A DNA stretch of 64,000 bases from Alentia gelatinosa (Eukaryota; Annelida; Polychaeta; Phyllodocida; Polynoidae). Within the stretch, counting starts at the first letter, position 1, and every line of letters begins with the position of its first letter. The notes under the pieces were generated by a model. That model made no database searches. It was not told the DNA's origin and saw only the letters and a program-made list of their open reading frames with translations. Location of the stretch: assembly GCA_950022655.1 (NCBI GenBank), contig OX465582.1, forward strand, positions 94,812,704 to 94,876,703. Direction: 5' to 3'. The translations under genes were made by a program, and so were the position numbers. Positions 9,995-20,605 of the stretch are shown here, one piece after another.

Positions 9995-11395
9995 TTACCC
10001 ACACGCTGCGTCAAGAGCCACTCACCAACTGCTCATATGCTGCTCAGCTATTGCTCAAGAACTTTAATTTTTTTAGTCAATTATTGGATAGATTTGAACA
10101 ATACATTTGCTTTTAAAGTTACCCACACACTATGTCAAGGGTAAAGTCTCAGCAACTGCTCAATTGCTGCTCAGTTACTGCTCAAGAATTGTTTTTTAGT
10201 CATTTATTGGACTCATTTAACAATACAGTTGGTTCTAAAGTTACCCATGCACTTTGTCAAGGGTCATTTAATCATTTATTGGACACAATTCAACAATATG
10301 GTTGCTTTTAAAGTTAAAGGCCAAGTGCCGAGCCTCAGCAACTGCTCAAATGCTGCTCAGCTATTGCTCAAGAACTTTCTTTTTTTAAATCATTTATTGC
10401 ACTCATTTCATCAATACAGTTGACTTTAAAGTTATACCCACACACTATGTCAAGGGCCGAGCCTCAGCAACTGCGTAAATGCTGCTCAGCTATTGCTCAA
10501 GAACTTTCATTTTTTTAATCATTTATTGGACACATTTCAACAATACAGATGGTTTTAAAGTTACCCACACACTATGTCAAGGGCCACTCAGCAACTGCTC
10601 AAATGCTGCCCAGCTATTGCTCAAGAATTCTCTTTTTTTAATCATTTATTGGACTCATTTCAATAATACATTTGCTTTTAAAGTTACCCACACACTATGT
10701 CAAGGGCAAAGTCTCAGCAACTGCTCAATTGCTGCTCAGTTACTGCTCAAGAATTGTTTTTTAGTCATTTATTGGACTCATTTAACAATACAGTTGGTTC
10801 TAAAGTTACCCATGCACTTTGTCAAGGGTCATTTAATCATTTATTGGACACAATTCAACAATATGGTTGCTTTTAAAGTTAAAGGCCAAGGGCCGAGCCT
10901 CAGCAACTGCTCAAATGCTGCTCAGCTATTGCTCAAGAACTTTCTTTTTTTTAAATCATTTATTGCACTCATTTCATCAATACAGTTGACTTTAAAGTTA
11001 TACCCACACACTATGTTAAGGGCCAAGCCTCAGCAACTGCTCAAATGCTGCTCTGCTATTGTTCAAGAACTTTCTTTTTTTTAATTATTTATTGGGCAGA
11101 TTTCAACATTACAGTTGCTTTCAAAGTTACCCAAACACTATGTCAAGGGCCGAGCCTCACCAACTACTCAAATGCTGCTCAGCTATTGCTCAAGAATTTC
11201 TTTTGAATCATTTATTGGACTTATTTCAACAATGCAGTTGGTTTTAAAGTTACCCACAAACTATGTTTCCTACTCACCTTATCCATGTCATCCTAGGGCA
11301 CAATGTAGTGCCCTAGGCTCGTATGAGCATCAATTTTGTTTTAGTCATTTATTGGACAAAAATACAGTTGATTTTAAAGTGTGACCACCACTATG
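9995..11395. repeat. L satellite: about 127-bp units with a 565-bp higher-order repeat
   Basis: The unit reads AAGTTACCCACACACTATGT, CAAGGGCCGAGCCTCAGCAA, CTGCTCAAATGCTGCTCAGC, TATTGCTCAAGAAC, T-rich, ATCATTTATTGGACTCATTT, CAACAATACAGTTG. Successive CTCAAGAA landmarks are about 127, 186, 129, 124, 126, 186, 130 and 127 bp apart, so the pattern repeats every 565 bp. The block beginning near 10146 is almost identical to the block beginning near 10711. The last unit (11240-11395) is degenerate and includes an unrelated insertion. The 201-codon ORF at 10479-11084 is a product of the array. Confidence 0.9.
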
Positions 11396-12686
11396 TCAGA
11401 GCAATATCTTTGGAGATTCATGGTGTCACGATCCAAGGATTGACTAATATATACATGAACAGTTTGAGAAGGACTAAAATAAATGTGAATATATATGAGC
11501 ACAATAAAGCTTAATGTTGCCAGTTGCGAGTTTACACTATTCTCCATGTAAATGGTTAAGCATAAAGGTGTTACTCAGAGTAATAGTTATCGTCTGTGTT
11601 CATTATCAGATTTAAGCATTAAGATGATTGATAGGATGGTAAGCAGGCCTAGTGAGCAAGGCACAGAGAATTTTAGTTGATCCATATGAGCCCAATAGAA
11701 TATATGTGACACTTTTTTTTCTCATTTTTTATCATTCATAAACGATTCGCCACTAGGCTAGTCTTCCATCATTAGGATGCAGTGTTGTATATGGTACAGT
11801 TCCATAAGTCTATAAATGCTTTCCAATACAACGATCTGTCATTTTTGATAGTATGACTTACTATATTAAGAGATTTTACATACACTCTACCAGTACCACA
11901 GAATATACAATTATGTTATGACATTTAGGAACAATTTAAGTAAAAGATACGTAAAGATAAGTAAAAGCAGAATTCCTGTGCTTTTTTTTATTTATTTGGA
12001 AAACAGGATCTCTCAGACCAAGCTAAGATTTTCAGATACCTAATGCTTTCCGATACAACGAATATCTTTCCGGTAGGATTTTAGTTTTCTTTAGATATAT
12101 ACTATTGGGGAATATGATTTTAATTATTACTATTCATCTTATCCCATATTTGGCATAGATAAAACAGCTCGGTACGTGTCAACTCACATCAGAACTTTAT
12201 CTGACAGCCATTTCTAAAATAATAATAATTTACCCAGGGTATTGTCTTATTAAAGTTTCTTTTTTTGTTTTTTCACTTCTTTCCATGAAAGTTCTTCCAG
12301 TGAATACAGAGTATCATATCCAAGGTTATAAGTCACAAGTAACATACAATGTCACTCAAACCTAAGTTTTTTTAACCACTTACCCCTTTCACTATCATCC
12401 TTAGCATTATCGTTATTTTTTCATTGTAATATTTTTCTTTAATTTTATGTATGAGTGGATGAAGGGGTTGCGGTGTGTAACGCTACTGTGAAAAATCTTC
12501 CCAGGCACTATACATGGTCTGGATGACCGTTAGTGTCCTGGGAGATTATTAATTAACAAATTATACAAACAGGTGATTAGTCCATGCTGATAGATTAGCG
12601 GTGCTAATTACTGTGCCTTGAACCTAACTGGCGCGTGGGAACCTGGGGGCTGTTGAGTAAAGTTCGTTCGTTTCTGGTGCTGGTCC
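11396..12686. other. Unassigned AT-rich sequence
   Basis: I see no gene. The only structure is a short hairpin at about 12497-12549 (AATCTTCCCAGGCACTA against TAGTGTCCTGGGAGATT). Confidence 0.45.
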
Positions 12687-12908
12687 AGGGGTAAGTTTCA
12701 TAATCTAGAATCGTACATGAAGAACCTTTTCTGTACCTCGTACAAGGGTTATCGTCTAATAATATTTAAGTTTCATGGCTAAGACAGTATTGGCCGTCCA
12801 TAAGGTCGTCCATAAGTGTTGAATGAAATTGACCTGCATTGTCCCTGGGTCTCCATGGCGTACAGAAAAGGGTCTTCATGTACGATCCTGGATTATGAAA
12901 CGGGCCCC
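12687..12908. mobile_element. F element (hAT-like), copy 3
   Basis: The inverted ends are AGGGGTAAGTTTCATAATCT and GGATTATGAAACGGGCCCCT. The interior is in reverse order relative to copy 2: TACCTCGTACAAGGGTTATC first, GTCCCTGGGTCTCCATGGCG last. Confidence 0.75.
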
Positions 12909-13154
12909 TGGACGATACGATCACACCAACGATAAAAGACATCCAGGACTATTTTCTTTCCATTCAGTGTTGTATGACAAGACAAAAGATATTTTCTAAA
13001 TGAACATATTTGTATACAACGCCCTGTAGAAGCTTCAGATTATTTTTTATCATGGAAACATCTTATGCTTACAACACATTATTTATACAACATTATTGTA
13101 CCAAAGACGATTCTAAGATACTTTATTGTCGTTCGTAGTTTATTCAACGGTCCC

Positions 13155-13305
13155 TAGACTGGCCTCAGTCCCTGTATCCTACCCCTCCACCCCTTCTGAG
13201 TGACACAGGGGCCAGTCAGAGAAGGACACATGCTATAATGAATTGTATTTCGATTTTCTTTAATCATGTAATGAATGTTGATAATCAAAGACTTGAGCAA
13301 GTCTA
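13155..13305 (-). mobile_element. J MITE, copy 1
   Basis: TAGACTGGCCTCAGTCCCTG at the left and CAAAGACTTGAGCAAGTCTA at the right are imperfect inverted ends (TAGACTKGC...GTC). The interior holds CTACCCCTCCACCCCTTCTG and AATGAATGTTGATAATC, shared with copies at 15569, 15739, 16310, 41790 and 44993. Confidence 0.7.
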
Positions 13306-13566
13306 AACGGTCCCCCGCACACTGCCACCTGAGGCCCGGAGTCCACTGAGCCCCCGATACACTACGATATACTTTTTTAAACAAGTTTATTAGGGAATTG
13401 TATACTCACAAACACCGAATTCGCCAATAGTATCGTTCTTCTATACGGGCCCTTGGATGCAGAGGGACTTTCAAATAGGTATACAAAGAAGTGCCATGGT
13501 ACAGTCCTGATACATTCAAATACCTAGTTAGAGCGTGCTCTAACGCGCTATATACGTTGCCCATGA

Positions 13567-13935
13567 AAGGTTAGAGTGGTCACATACACTTTCAGTATGC
13601 TGAGAAAAACCTATCCCTTCACTATCTGCGTGCTATGAGCGGTGCATTGGAATAAGGAGCAGTGTGCCAGTTTCTGAGGGTCTTAGAGGCATGCCCAGCT
13701 GACTCAAGACCGAAATGCCTCATTGACCCACCTTTGCTTGATATAGTTTGATCCTAGACTCAAGAAGTTAGAGAAATGGCAAGTTGACTGGGTGCAAGTG
13801 GGTTACAGAAAACTATCCATAGACTGAATGTAACCCAAACCTTTTAGTTGTTTATCATTTAAAATTGCACGCTCATTCATCAATGATGAACATACCATTT
13901 GGATGATTTGCTCCTAGTATTTCTGTAATGAGACA
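13567..13935 (-). repeat. K interspersed repeat, copy 2
   Basis: This is the reverse complement of copy 1: GGTTAGAGTGGTCACATA at the left, GGTGCAAGTGGGTTACAG and TTCATCAATGATGAACATAC at the right. Confidence 0.65.
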
Positions 13936-14085
13936 ATTAGATGGTACTGAGTGATTCAGGTTGATAAAAGTTAGTAAAACTGGGAGTTTTTCCAGCTTCA
14001 ATCATATCACGGAAACAATATCACCCTTTTCCTTAATGACTCAGTGTTGGCGATGTCCGAACCTGACGTTTGGTAGAGATATACT

Positions 14086-14165
14086 ATATAAAGACATGGA
14101 TAGTGTGACTGAATGGAATCTGTTCCGAGATATTTTGATCAGAAATACTCATCGATTTCTCCAGA
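14086..14165 (+). repeat. Short dispersed repeat shared with 30226-30298
   Basis: AAAGACATGG, then GTGTGACTGAATGGAATCTG and GAGATATTTTGATCA, recur at 30226-30298 with few differences. In both places a PM palindrome follows within about 135 bp. Confidence 0.55.
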
Positions 14166-14227
14166 CACAAAATCGATATCGCATTGGAAAGTCAATTTTA
14201 ATCCGTAGCCAATACATACACAATAAT

Positions 14228-14430
14228 GGCTGGTTTCAGGTACAAGCTGCCGCATGCTCCTCCGAGTCGACACCTAGTAATATTCGAGCACGTGCGAGGA
14301 TGTTGCGTCGGGTTAACTCCGAGTAGCATTCATCCGCTTTTATCTAAAACCAGTCTATATTGTATCTCTTATCCAGCTTTATCCAACTGGTGGCGTGCCG
14401 ATTTGAGTTCAATTTAGCTAATAAAGTCAC
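14228..14430 (+). mobile_element. PM-A element, copy 4 (palindrome and module remnant)
   Basis: The palindrome is at 14228-14368, with arms GGCTGGTTTCAGGTACAAGC and TTTATCTAAAACCAGTC and inner GAGTCGACACCTAGTAATATT. It is followed by a stub of A module (TTATCCAACTGGTGGCGTGC, TTGAGTTCAATTTAG). The rest of the module is missing. Confidence 0.6.
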
Positions 14431-14591
14431 TCTATATGTAGTTGACCAAAAGAGCCCAGACCCAGTGAATTATTTTTAGATATTATCTTGTAGACAAGAT
14501 GACAACAGATGTACAATGATGGTCACGACGTTTCGTACACGTTTAATGTACTTCAAAAAGTCACTCTATTTTGGTCTACCTATAAATAGTT

Positions 14592-14860
14592 TCGTAAAAC
14601 TGGATGAGCTTTAATCGTGGCCACCGTATGCCACGACTGGAGTTTGGCATAGTGATTTCATGAGGCAAAGCCGAGTGAAGTCCGGAGCCAAAACCTCAGG
14701 AGTGGAATACCATGGCCAAGATTAAAATGAATCAGGTTTTGATTTTATCTTACCCCGTCCCTCGATTTCGGAATATAATGTGATAACAATTCTGTATGCC
14801 ACTAGTGGCATATACAACTGAATGTTAAGTCTATGGGATTTTATATTAGGGGTAGGATAA
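14592..14860 (+). mobile_element. PM-B element, AAAACTGGATG-arm subfamily, copy 2
   Basis: The palindrome is 14594-14741, with the core GAGGCAAAGCCGAG at 14662-14675. The module runs from TTATCTTACCCC (14745) to GGGGTAGGATAA (14860) and is about 30 bp shorter than copies 1 and 3, having lost the CGTATGCCAGTCAGCGTGGC segment. Confidence 0.8.
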
Positions 14861-14951
14861 ATATATGGAACGCGAACAACACATTATGGCTTCGGGATGC
14901 TCATAGATCTGATCGGTTTGAGACTGAAGCACTTTACCAAGAAAAGACGAG

Positions 14952-15254
14952 ATGAAGGATCTCCAAGTTATTGTGAAGCGTGTTGTCGCCGCAGCGGGGC
15001 GCCACCAGTTGTTGTCGGGACTATTTAGAAGGTGCTGGGTGCCGCCTGCCTCGTACCGTCACCGGTACCAGCGAAAGATGGATCTGTTGTCATGGTTACA
15101 TAAGAGTAATGGCGTTCCGGTGGACGCTTGCGGCGCGTCGGGATGTCGTCTGCTACGCAATCGACCAAGGGTGAAAAAGGAGAACATCAACGTTGTAATA
15201 CGTTCGGGCTTCATGTGGCATGTCCTGGCGTCATGTGGTAGGGAGACTCTGTGA
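14952..15254 (+). other. Unassigned GC-rich open reading frame, 100 codons
   Basis: An ATG frame of 100 codons with visibly higher GC than its surroundings lies between two B elements. The product is basic and contains no domain I know; an 85-codon minus-strand frame overlaps. It may be an exon fragment or a GC-rich relic. I cannot decide without homology searching. Confidence 0.15.
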
Positions 15255-15319
15255 GATCGGATTACCAGGGATGCTCTGTGGGTCTCTATTGTGCTGCCAT
15301 GTAGGCCTACTATCAAGAG

Positions 15320-15563
15320 ACAACGTCACGAGTTTCAGTCTGAGTTTATTTATGTCACGCATTTTGTTGGCTTCGTAATTTCATGAGGCGAAGACAAGTG
15401 ATATTATAGAGCCAAATCAGTGACATGAATAAACTCAAACTGAAACTAGTGGCGTCTGGATTTTATCCTACCTCGTTTTCCACATTTCTTTCGGCATTAG
15501 AAAGAAGTGACATAAACAAATCCCATGTTAAGCCTATGGCGTTTTTTATTAGGGGTAGGATAA
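15320..15563 (+). mobile_element. PM-B element, CGTCACGAGTTT-arm subfamily, copy 1
   Basis: The palindrome is 15323-15454, from CGTCACGAGTTTCAG to CTGAAACTAGTGGCG, with inner TTTATTTATGTCACGC and core GAGGCGAAGACAAG at 15385-15398. The module runs from TTATCCTACCTCG (15463) to GGGGTAGGATAA (15563), with CATGTTAAGCCTATGGCG near the right end. Copy 2 is at 30949. Confidence 0.8.
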
Positions 15564-15568
15564 TAACC

Positions 15569-15729
15569 TAGACTTGCTCAGGTCTCCCGATTCAATGAGT
15601 AATCAGGATGAAATGCATTATAATATGGACCCTTTCCTTGACAGGGCCAGGAATCTGTATCAGGGTGAAGAGGGGTGGAGTAGGTGGAGGGGTAGGTATA
15701 CCATGGATACAGGGACTGAAGCCAGTCTA
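15569..15729 (+). mobile_element. J MITE, copy 2
   Basis: It opens TAGACTTGCTCAGGTC and closes ACTGAAGCCAGTCTA, with a GGGGTGGAGTAGGTGGAGGG tract before the right end. It lies 5 bp after a B element and 10 bp before the next J copy. Confidence 0.7.
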
Positions 15730-15738
15730 CCCTACACC

Positions 15739-15898
15739 TAGACTTGCTCAAGTCTTTGATCATGGACATAATTAAGAAATAAAACTGGCTGGCAATATTT
15801 GGACTTCCCCTGGCGCGTGACAAGCCCTGGAATCAAAGCGAGGAGGGGTATGGTAGCTGGAGGGGTAGGCATTGGAGAGAGGGACTGAAGCCAGTCTA
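15739..15898 (+). mobile_element. J MITE, copy 3
   Basis: It opens TAGACTTGCTCAAGTC, contains GGACTTCCCCTGGCG, and closes GACTGAAGCCAGTCTA. It sits in head-to-tail tandem with copy 2. Confidence 0.75.
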
Positions 15899-16309
15899 GC
15901 CTACACCCAGTGCCCCCACAGTATGTCAACTTCAATATGGTATTTTTAGCTAATCTTCAAACACATCTGCTTTGGGGTAAGAATGAAAGTCATACAAGTA
16001 CACAATACCTTTTGCTTTTCCTGTTATATAGAACTGATCCTGGAATTATCGCAGGATACCTTACACATTTCATGGAATCACTTTACATCTGGAAACCCAC
16101 CTCCTAAACCAGTAATCGGACTTGGATAGATATGTGTATTATAGTGACTATAATACTTAATTACATGGTTAAAAAGGAATGTGCTGTACGGTTCCCCTTG
16201 TATGTAGTAAGCGTATGCAAAGTAATAAAGCAGTGAACATTGAGAAGGCTTCCGCAATGATGCAGAACCATTAACAGCGGCTAGCAGTTACCAATCACTT
16301 AGACTTGCT

Positions 16310-16458
16310 TAAGTCTTTGATTATGGACATTATTAAGAAATTAAACTACTTTGCAACATTTAGACTTCCCCTAACGCCTGACAGGCTCTGTATCTCAGCG
16401 AGGAGGGGTGAGGTAGGTGGCGGGATAGTCAAAGGATGCAGGGACTGAAGTCAGTCTA
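16310..16458 (+). mobile_element. J MITE, copy 4
   Basis: It opens TAGACTTGCTTAAGTC, contains AGACTTCCCCTAACGCCTGA, and closes GACTGAAGTCAGTCTA. It is closest to copy 3. Confidence 0.75.
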
Positions 16459-16783
16459 CCCAACACTTTCAGTGACCTACTAATATTGATATGCAAAGAT
16501 GTTGTCAAGCTACCCCATTCCATTAAAATACTCATTACATTTTCTCGTTTAAAGAGATCTCGTATATCCATAGTACCTGCTCTTATGAGTATTCCTCTAT
16601 ATTTCTTCTTCCAAAATTCCGCACGCTCCTGAAAACAAACCTTTATTGGGGTAATGTTTTAGTGATAAGAAGTTACCCAAACACATGTTTAACAATTTTT
16701 GCGTGCACGATTTCCAGAGTTATAAGAGATATAAAGGATTACCTTAATACTAGTTAACATGCACAAATAAGGTACAATATCAA

Positions 16784-17106
16784 CGTATTATGGAGAAACC
16801 AAACAAGAGTTGGTCTTGTTGTTGTTTATCGCACAACGGCAAGATCGCATATTACTGCGCGAGGCAAAGCCAAGAGCAGTAATATGCGATCTTGCCGGAG
16901 TGCGATGAACAATAACATGACTAACTCAAGTTTGGTTTAGAATTTATCCTACCCCACCCATCTAAATTACTTCTACATTAACAAATGTAGAAGTACATTT
17001 GTCAAGTGTATCCCACTAGGGCGATATTTTTCATTTTTCTGAACTCAAGACCAAATACAGTGTCCCAATGTTAAGCCTATGGAGTTTTTTATCAGGGATA
17101 GGATAA
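16784..17106 (+). mobile_element. PM-B element, GGAGAAACCAAAC-arm subfamily, copy 1
   Basis: The palindrome (about 16792-16940) pairs GGAGAAACCAAACAAGAG with CTCAAGTTTGGTTT and contains TATCGCACAACGGCAAGATC against its complement. The core GAGGCAAAGCCAAG is at 16861-16874. The module runs from TTATCCTACCCC (16944) to GGGATAGGATAA (17106), with CCCAATGTTAAGCCTATGG inside. Copy 2 at 54083 aligns along its full length. Confidence 0.8.
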
Positions 17107-17439
17107 AGTTTGTATCTATATTGCCATTAGATTGTATTTCATTTCCTGGAAATCCCTCGTGAATAAGCTCCACAGCAAAGGTAATAGTTTTTTTAAGCGG
17201 GCGGACAAAATTGCCTCTTACAATCGTAACGCGGTCCTTCTCCTTTTTCATTCATTCTTCTCTTTTCTTTTCAGTGAAGATCCTTTATCATATCATTCCT
17301 ATGTGTATCCATGAGTAACTGTACAATACAAAAACCTGAAATCGTGTCAGAAAAATACATTCCTCCCTCTTGTATGACCTAAAGACCTACATAGACATCC
17401 AAATAAAAAATTTTAAAAAAGCAAAGGAAGATGGTAGCA

Positions 17440-17720
17440 AGACCAGTCTACCGAGCGGATGTTCATTGCCCCCAAACCTGCTGCCAGCGCCACCTGGGAG
17501 GAGTGGGCGGCAAGGTAAAACAGTTGTTCCGCTGTCACTTCCGGTTACCGCACCGCCCGGCTACAACTTAGCACCAAACCCGCTGCACCGTCCGGAGCGT
17601 GCATAGTGCACCTGGTTCTCGGTAGGGGGAGTCAGCATCGCCGGAAATGGTGCGGAACGCGGCGGGCAGGGGGCGCTGGGATCGTCGGCGGGCGATGGAC
17701 GCGTGTATATTTGTTGTTGT
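17440..17720. promoter_or_regulatory. CpG-rich promoter-like segment
   Basis: GC and CpG content rise sharply. CACTTCCGGTT (ETS/GABPA-like) lies near 17536 and GGGCAGGGGGCGCTGGG (CTCF-like core) near 17664. A possible donor AAG/GTAAAA lies near 17512-17520. ORF 17370-17606 crosses the segment without a recognisable domain. Promoter function is inference. Confidence 0.35.
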
Positions 17721-17830
17721 CGGAGTGAAAGGCTGGGGTCAGAAGGTCACCTGAGCTGGAGTTACTACAGCAGGCCAGGTTTGATTTTCTTGTCTTTTTT
17801 TTCTCTTTTTTAATGTTTTCCAACCTAATT

Positions 17831-17868
17831 GCTTGATGAAGTCCCATGAATAGGGACGAAATGTCTCT
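17831..17868 (+). ncRNA. Hammerhead-ribozyme-like motif
   Basis: TTGATGAAGTCCC, ATGAATA, GGGACGAAATG reads like the catalytic half of a hammerhead: a (C)UGAUGA box, a 5-bp stem (GTCCC 17841-17845 with GGGAC 17853-17857), and GAAA at 17858. The first core base is T instead of C, one A is extra before the stem, and I could not identify stem III or the cleavage site. Hammerheads of this kind are known in Penelope-like retroelements. This copy may be a relic or a coincidence. Confidence 0.25.
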
Positions 17869-17879
17869 AAAATATATTG

Positions 17880-17980
17880 AACCTCCCCCCCCCCACCCCA
17901 CCCCCATCTCGATGTCAAACTAAATTCCACAATGAAATATTTATACCATATAGCTTGTCTGTTTTGTGTGGATTTTGAAC
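17880..17980 (+). repeat. C-tract repeat related to 61140-61235
   Basis: A run of C followed by CCCATCTCGATGT, then TAGCTTGTCTGTTTTGTGTG, resembles 61148-61230 (C tract, CCATCTCGTTGT, TAGCTTGTCTGGTTTTCTGT). The pair probably derives from one interspersed element; the hammerhead-like motif is just upstream of this copy only. Confidence 0.45.
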
Positions 17981-18339
17981 CAACTAGATTTTAATTTTTT
18001 CGAGGCAAAATTTGATGGCTGGATAAAACGTCCAGTCTAGTATTCCAGCAACCTCGCCCCAACTATTCTGGCCGAGGTTTGGCTGTAAATTCAATACAGA
18101 GGACTAATTAGATTTGTTTGATATATTGCTAATTTACCACACGAGCCAAAACATGTCCATTGTTATTTCTATGTGAATCTATATCCTTTTGATTAATAAA
18201 GTCTATTTGTTATTCACCGAATCCCAAACCTTTCCAAATGGATATATAACATCTTTCCAAATACATAAACACAGACCAATTTATTTAGGTTCTATTCAAC
18301 ACACCATCAGCAGTTTGGAAATTTAGTTCTGCTAACTAC

Positions 18340-18700
18340 CACCACACGTCGCTGCGGCGGCTGAGTGGCTATTCACCTCACGCTGTGAGTCGAGTCCCCG
18401 CGAGCTGCTCCTCCCCCTCCTCCTGCGTGTGACGGGGGGACGGAGAGTGCCTCCCGGCACACCTGGCCACTCTCCCCGGCCTCTACCTCCCAGCAAGGCC
18501 TTGCTCCAGGGCCCCTCCCCCTGCAGGATTCCCCGGGCGTCCTCCTGCGTGGCCCGCCTGACCAATCCCCCTCCCGGGGTGCTGTCATCTGGCGGCGGGG
18601 CCCGCCCGGCACGGCACGGCGGGCGCCCCCGGGGCCCCGGCCGTGGAGGCGGGGCTGGCACCTGGAGGAGGCCGGGGGGAGGCCCGGGGTAAAGGAGGAG
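18340..18700. promoter_or_regulatory. CpG island, possible first exon
   Basis: Strongly GC- and CpG-rich sequence interrupts AT-rich DNA. Overlapping Pro/Gly/Arg-rich ORFs on both strands (87-109 codons) reflect composition. CCCGGGGTAAAGG near 18684-18696 could be a plus-strand splice donor. An unidentified promoter with a non-coding or short coding first exon is plausible. Confidence 0.4.
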
Positions 18701-18754
18701 GAGTCATTTAACAGTCACTATATCTGCCTGAATGCTTATAGGTTTAAACCTATT

Positions 18755-19096
18755 TATTATATGCCCATGCAGTATATTTGATAATTACGTACTGCTGCTC
18801 CCTGTGCAATATGAATTGTATATTGAACCCAACTCTGAACCCAGTACGCTGTTATACTGCACACGTTGAAACATCAGTAGTGTGCGGGCTTTCATGCTGA
18901 GATGTCTTCTATGTCAATATATGGTTTTTATTAATTTTGGGTACATAATACATATATAACAACCAACCATGCTGTACATGCTACAAAACGAGATGGGGAA
19001 TTGATGTTATTCGCGGAACTCGGCCTGGGGCCTCGTTTCGTAAAAACAGTAATTCCCCATCTCGTTTTATAGCATGTACAGCATGGTCAGGTCGTT
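18755..19096 (-). mobile_element. PM-N element, copy 1
   Basis: The module (18755-18948) runs from TTATTATATGCCC to GGGTACATAATA. The palindrome (18959-19096) has arms CCATGCTGTACATGCTACAA and TTATAGCATGTACAGCATGG and tip CTCGGCCTGGGGCCTCG at 19019-19035. Copy 2 at 22583-22923 is inverted relative to this one. Confidence 0.75.
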
Positions 19097-19108
19097 CTAT
19101 ATAATCAT

Positions 19109-19900
19109 TATATACCTATGCACAAAGTCAGAGTAAATACATGTATACTGCTCCTGGGGGTATAGTAACTATACACCGAATGCACTGTACGCCGTGAAAC
19201 GCTGTACTGGTTACTTTGGATACCTACATATTGCACGCTTTGAGTGACAAATTGCACGCTTTGAACCTTACCTGCACGCCTTGAGCTACATATTGCACGC
19301 TTTGAAGAAATAACGCATTTTGATGGGACGAGAGTCCGACAACAGAATTCTAGGTGCAAGATTCAAAAATGGCGGAACGCTTCACTTCGCGAGTTCCATG
19401 GCGTCGTACAGTAACCACGGAGCGAGTTAGTGTGAAAATACATCAAACATCGAGGTGGAATATGATAAGGAACCATGTGATACACTTTAGATAGCTTAGA
19501 TATGCGAGAAATATTGATTTCGATACGTTCACGGGCCGAGCGGGCGACTCGTCAATGTCAACAAATAGCGGAGACACTGCACTGCTCAAGTGTAGCTGTC
19601 CGACGGGACGATCGAGCGTAGCAGGGTAGCCCTGCGTTAATTTATGCAGCGGTTTAATGTATTCGTGCCTGCGCGGTGATCACTTGGACCGATTATCAAC
19701 ATCCGGCATGTGTTTGAGAGTTGTGCCAAGTCACTTTGACGTCAAATTACGGTCAGTTTTAGCGAATTAAGACCGAATGAAGGTATATAATAATATGAAA
19801 CCATAGTGATGGTGCCAATACAGGGTAGATTTATGAGTTGTTTCGGAGAAATTCGTTCTGAACGAGCCGGCACGTAAAGAAGTAGTATTTACTACATAGC
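19109..19900 (-). mobile_element. PM-P element, copy 1 (about 680-bp module plus half palindrome)
   Basis: The module runs from TTATATACC (19109) to GGTATATAA (19790). It carries four units of about 21 bp built on TTGCACGCTTTGAG at 19228-19308, a CpG-rich stretch with CACTTTGACGTCAAATTACG, and ATCGAGCGTAGCAGGG. A half palindrome follows (ATGAAACCATAGTGATGGTG). Copy 2 at 32181-32858 is the inverted equivalent, with a full palindrome. No ORF of note is present. Confidence 0.7.
19228..19308. repeat. Four 21-bp tandem units inside PM-P
   Basis: TTGCACGCTTTGA recurs at about 19231, 19252, 19273 (as CTGCACGCCTTGA) and 19293. The inverted copy of the element keeps CAAAGCGTGCA-type units near 32690-32745. 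Confidence 0.7.
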
Positions 19901-19912
19901 CTAAACATTCTC

Positions 19913-20000
19913 AGACTGAAAACCCCGCTTAAGGGGTAACCCCGCTTAAGGGGACACTTTGCTCGGAACAGAGGGTGTCCCCTTCAGCGGGGTTTCACTG
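19913..20000. mobile_element. Pogo-like MITE, short copy
   Basis: CTGAAAACCCCGCTTAAGGG on the left and CAGCGGGGTTTCACTG on the right are inverted. The interior repeats GGGGACACTTTGCTCGG as in the 2689 copy, but most of the centre is missing. Confidence 0.6.
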
Positions 20001-20204
20001 TATTAGGTATTAATCACAATACACATACGTTTACCAGATTTCCTTGCCGATTTGTGTATATACATGTAGTTCTATGTCCTACGTATACTGCCTGCTCCTA
20101 TCCATGTCATATTTATAGCCTTACAACACGCACATGGCGTACGGGGTATGAAGGGCAGCGAAACAAAAAGCGGAGGTAGAAAATGGTTATTTGAAGCTAC
20201 ATGT

Positions 20205-20362
20205 ATATAATAATACGAAAACAGGCATACTATTTTTGTACTTGATACATGATGGTAAAATTAACGATAAGATTAAATGCGGCATCGGTGCATTTTATCG
20301 TTAATTTTAGCCCATATTTATCACGTACAGCCACATTGACCCTGTTTCCGTATATAACTTTG
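20205..20362. repeat. PM-like palindrome (AAAATTAACGATAA arms)
   Basis: The outer arms TATATAATAATACGAAAACAGG and the complement of CCTGTTTCCGTATATAAC enclose inner arms AAAATTAACGATAA and TTATCGTTAATTTT. The TATATAATAATA at the left edge resembles an N or P module end. No attached module is clear. Confidence 0.5.
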
Positions 20363-20605
20363 GCGTTCGCTGCTTTTTCGCGCCAGTTGACCTCATTAAA
20401 TGTGGCCTGGCTTCGCTGTTGCGAATGGCTTCAGAATCTTTATAATATATCTTATTCAATCTGGCTTCCCTTTCGTTTACACGAAAATTTAACTTACCAT
20501 ATGTAGCCCCCCTTCTCTGATACACCATATAAAACCTGTACTTTCGCCCTCCAACTATCCATGATGATCATGGCATCTGTGATACACTTCTGGCATATTT
20601 AAATA

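Noticed and set aside
10479..11084. 201-codon ORF, one of the longest in the window
   Set aside because: It lies entirely in the L satellite and repeats the same peptide with each unit. Several spacings (124, 127, 130) break the frame, so no selection for coding is visible.
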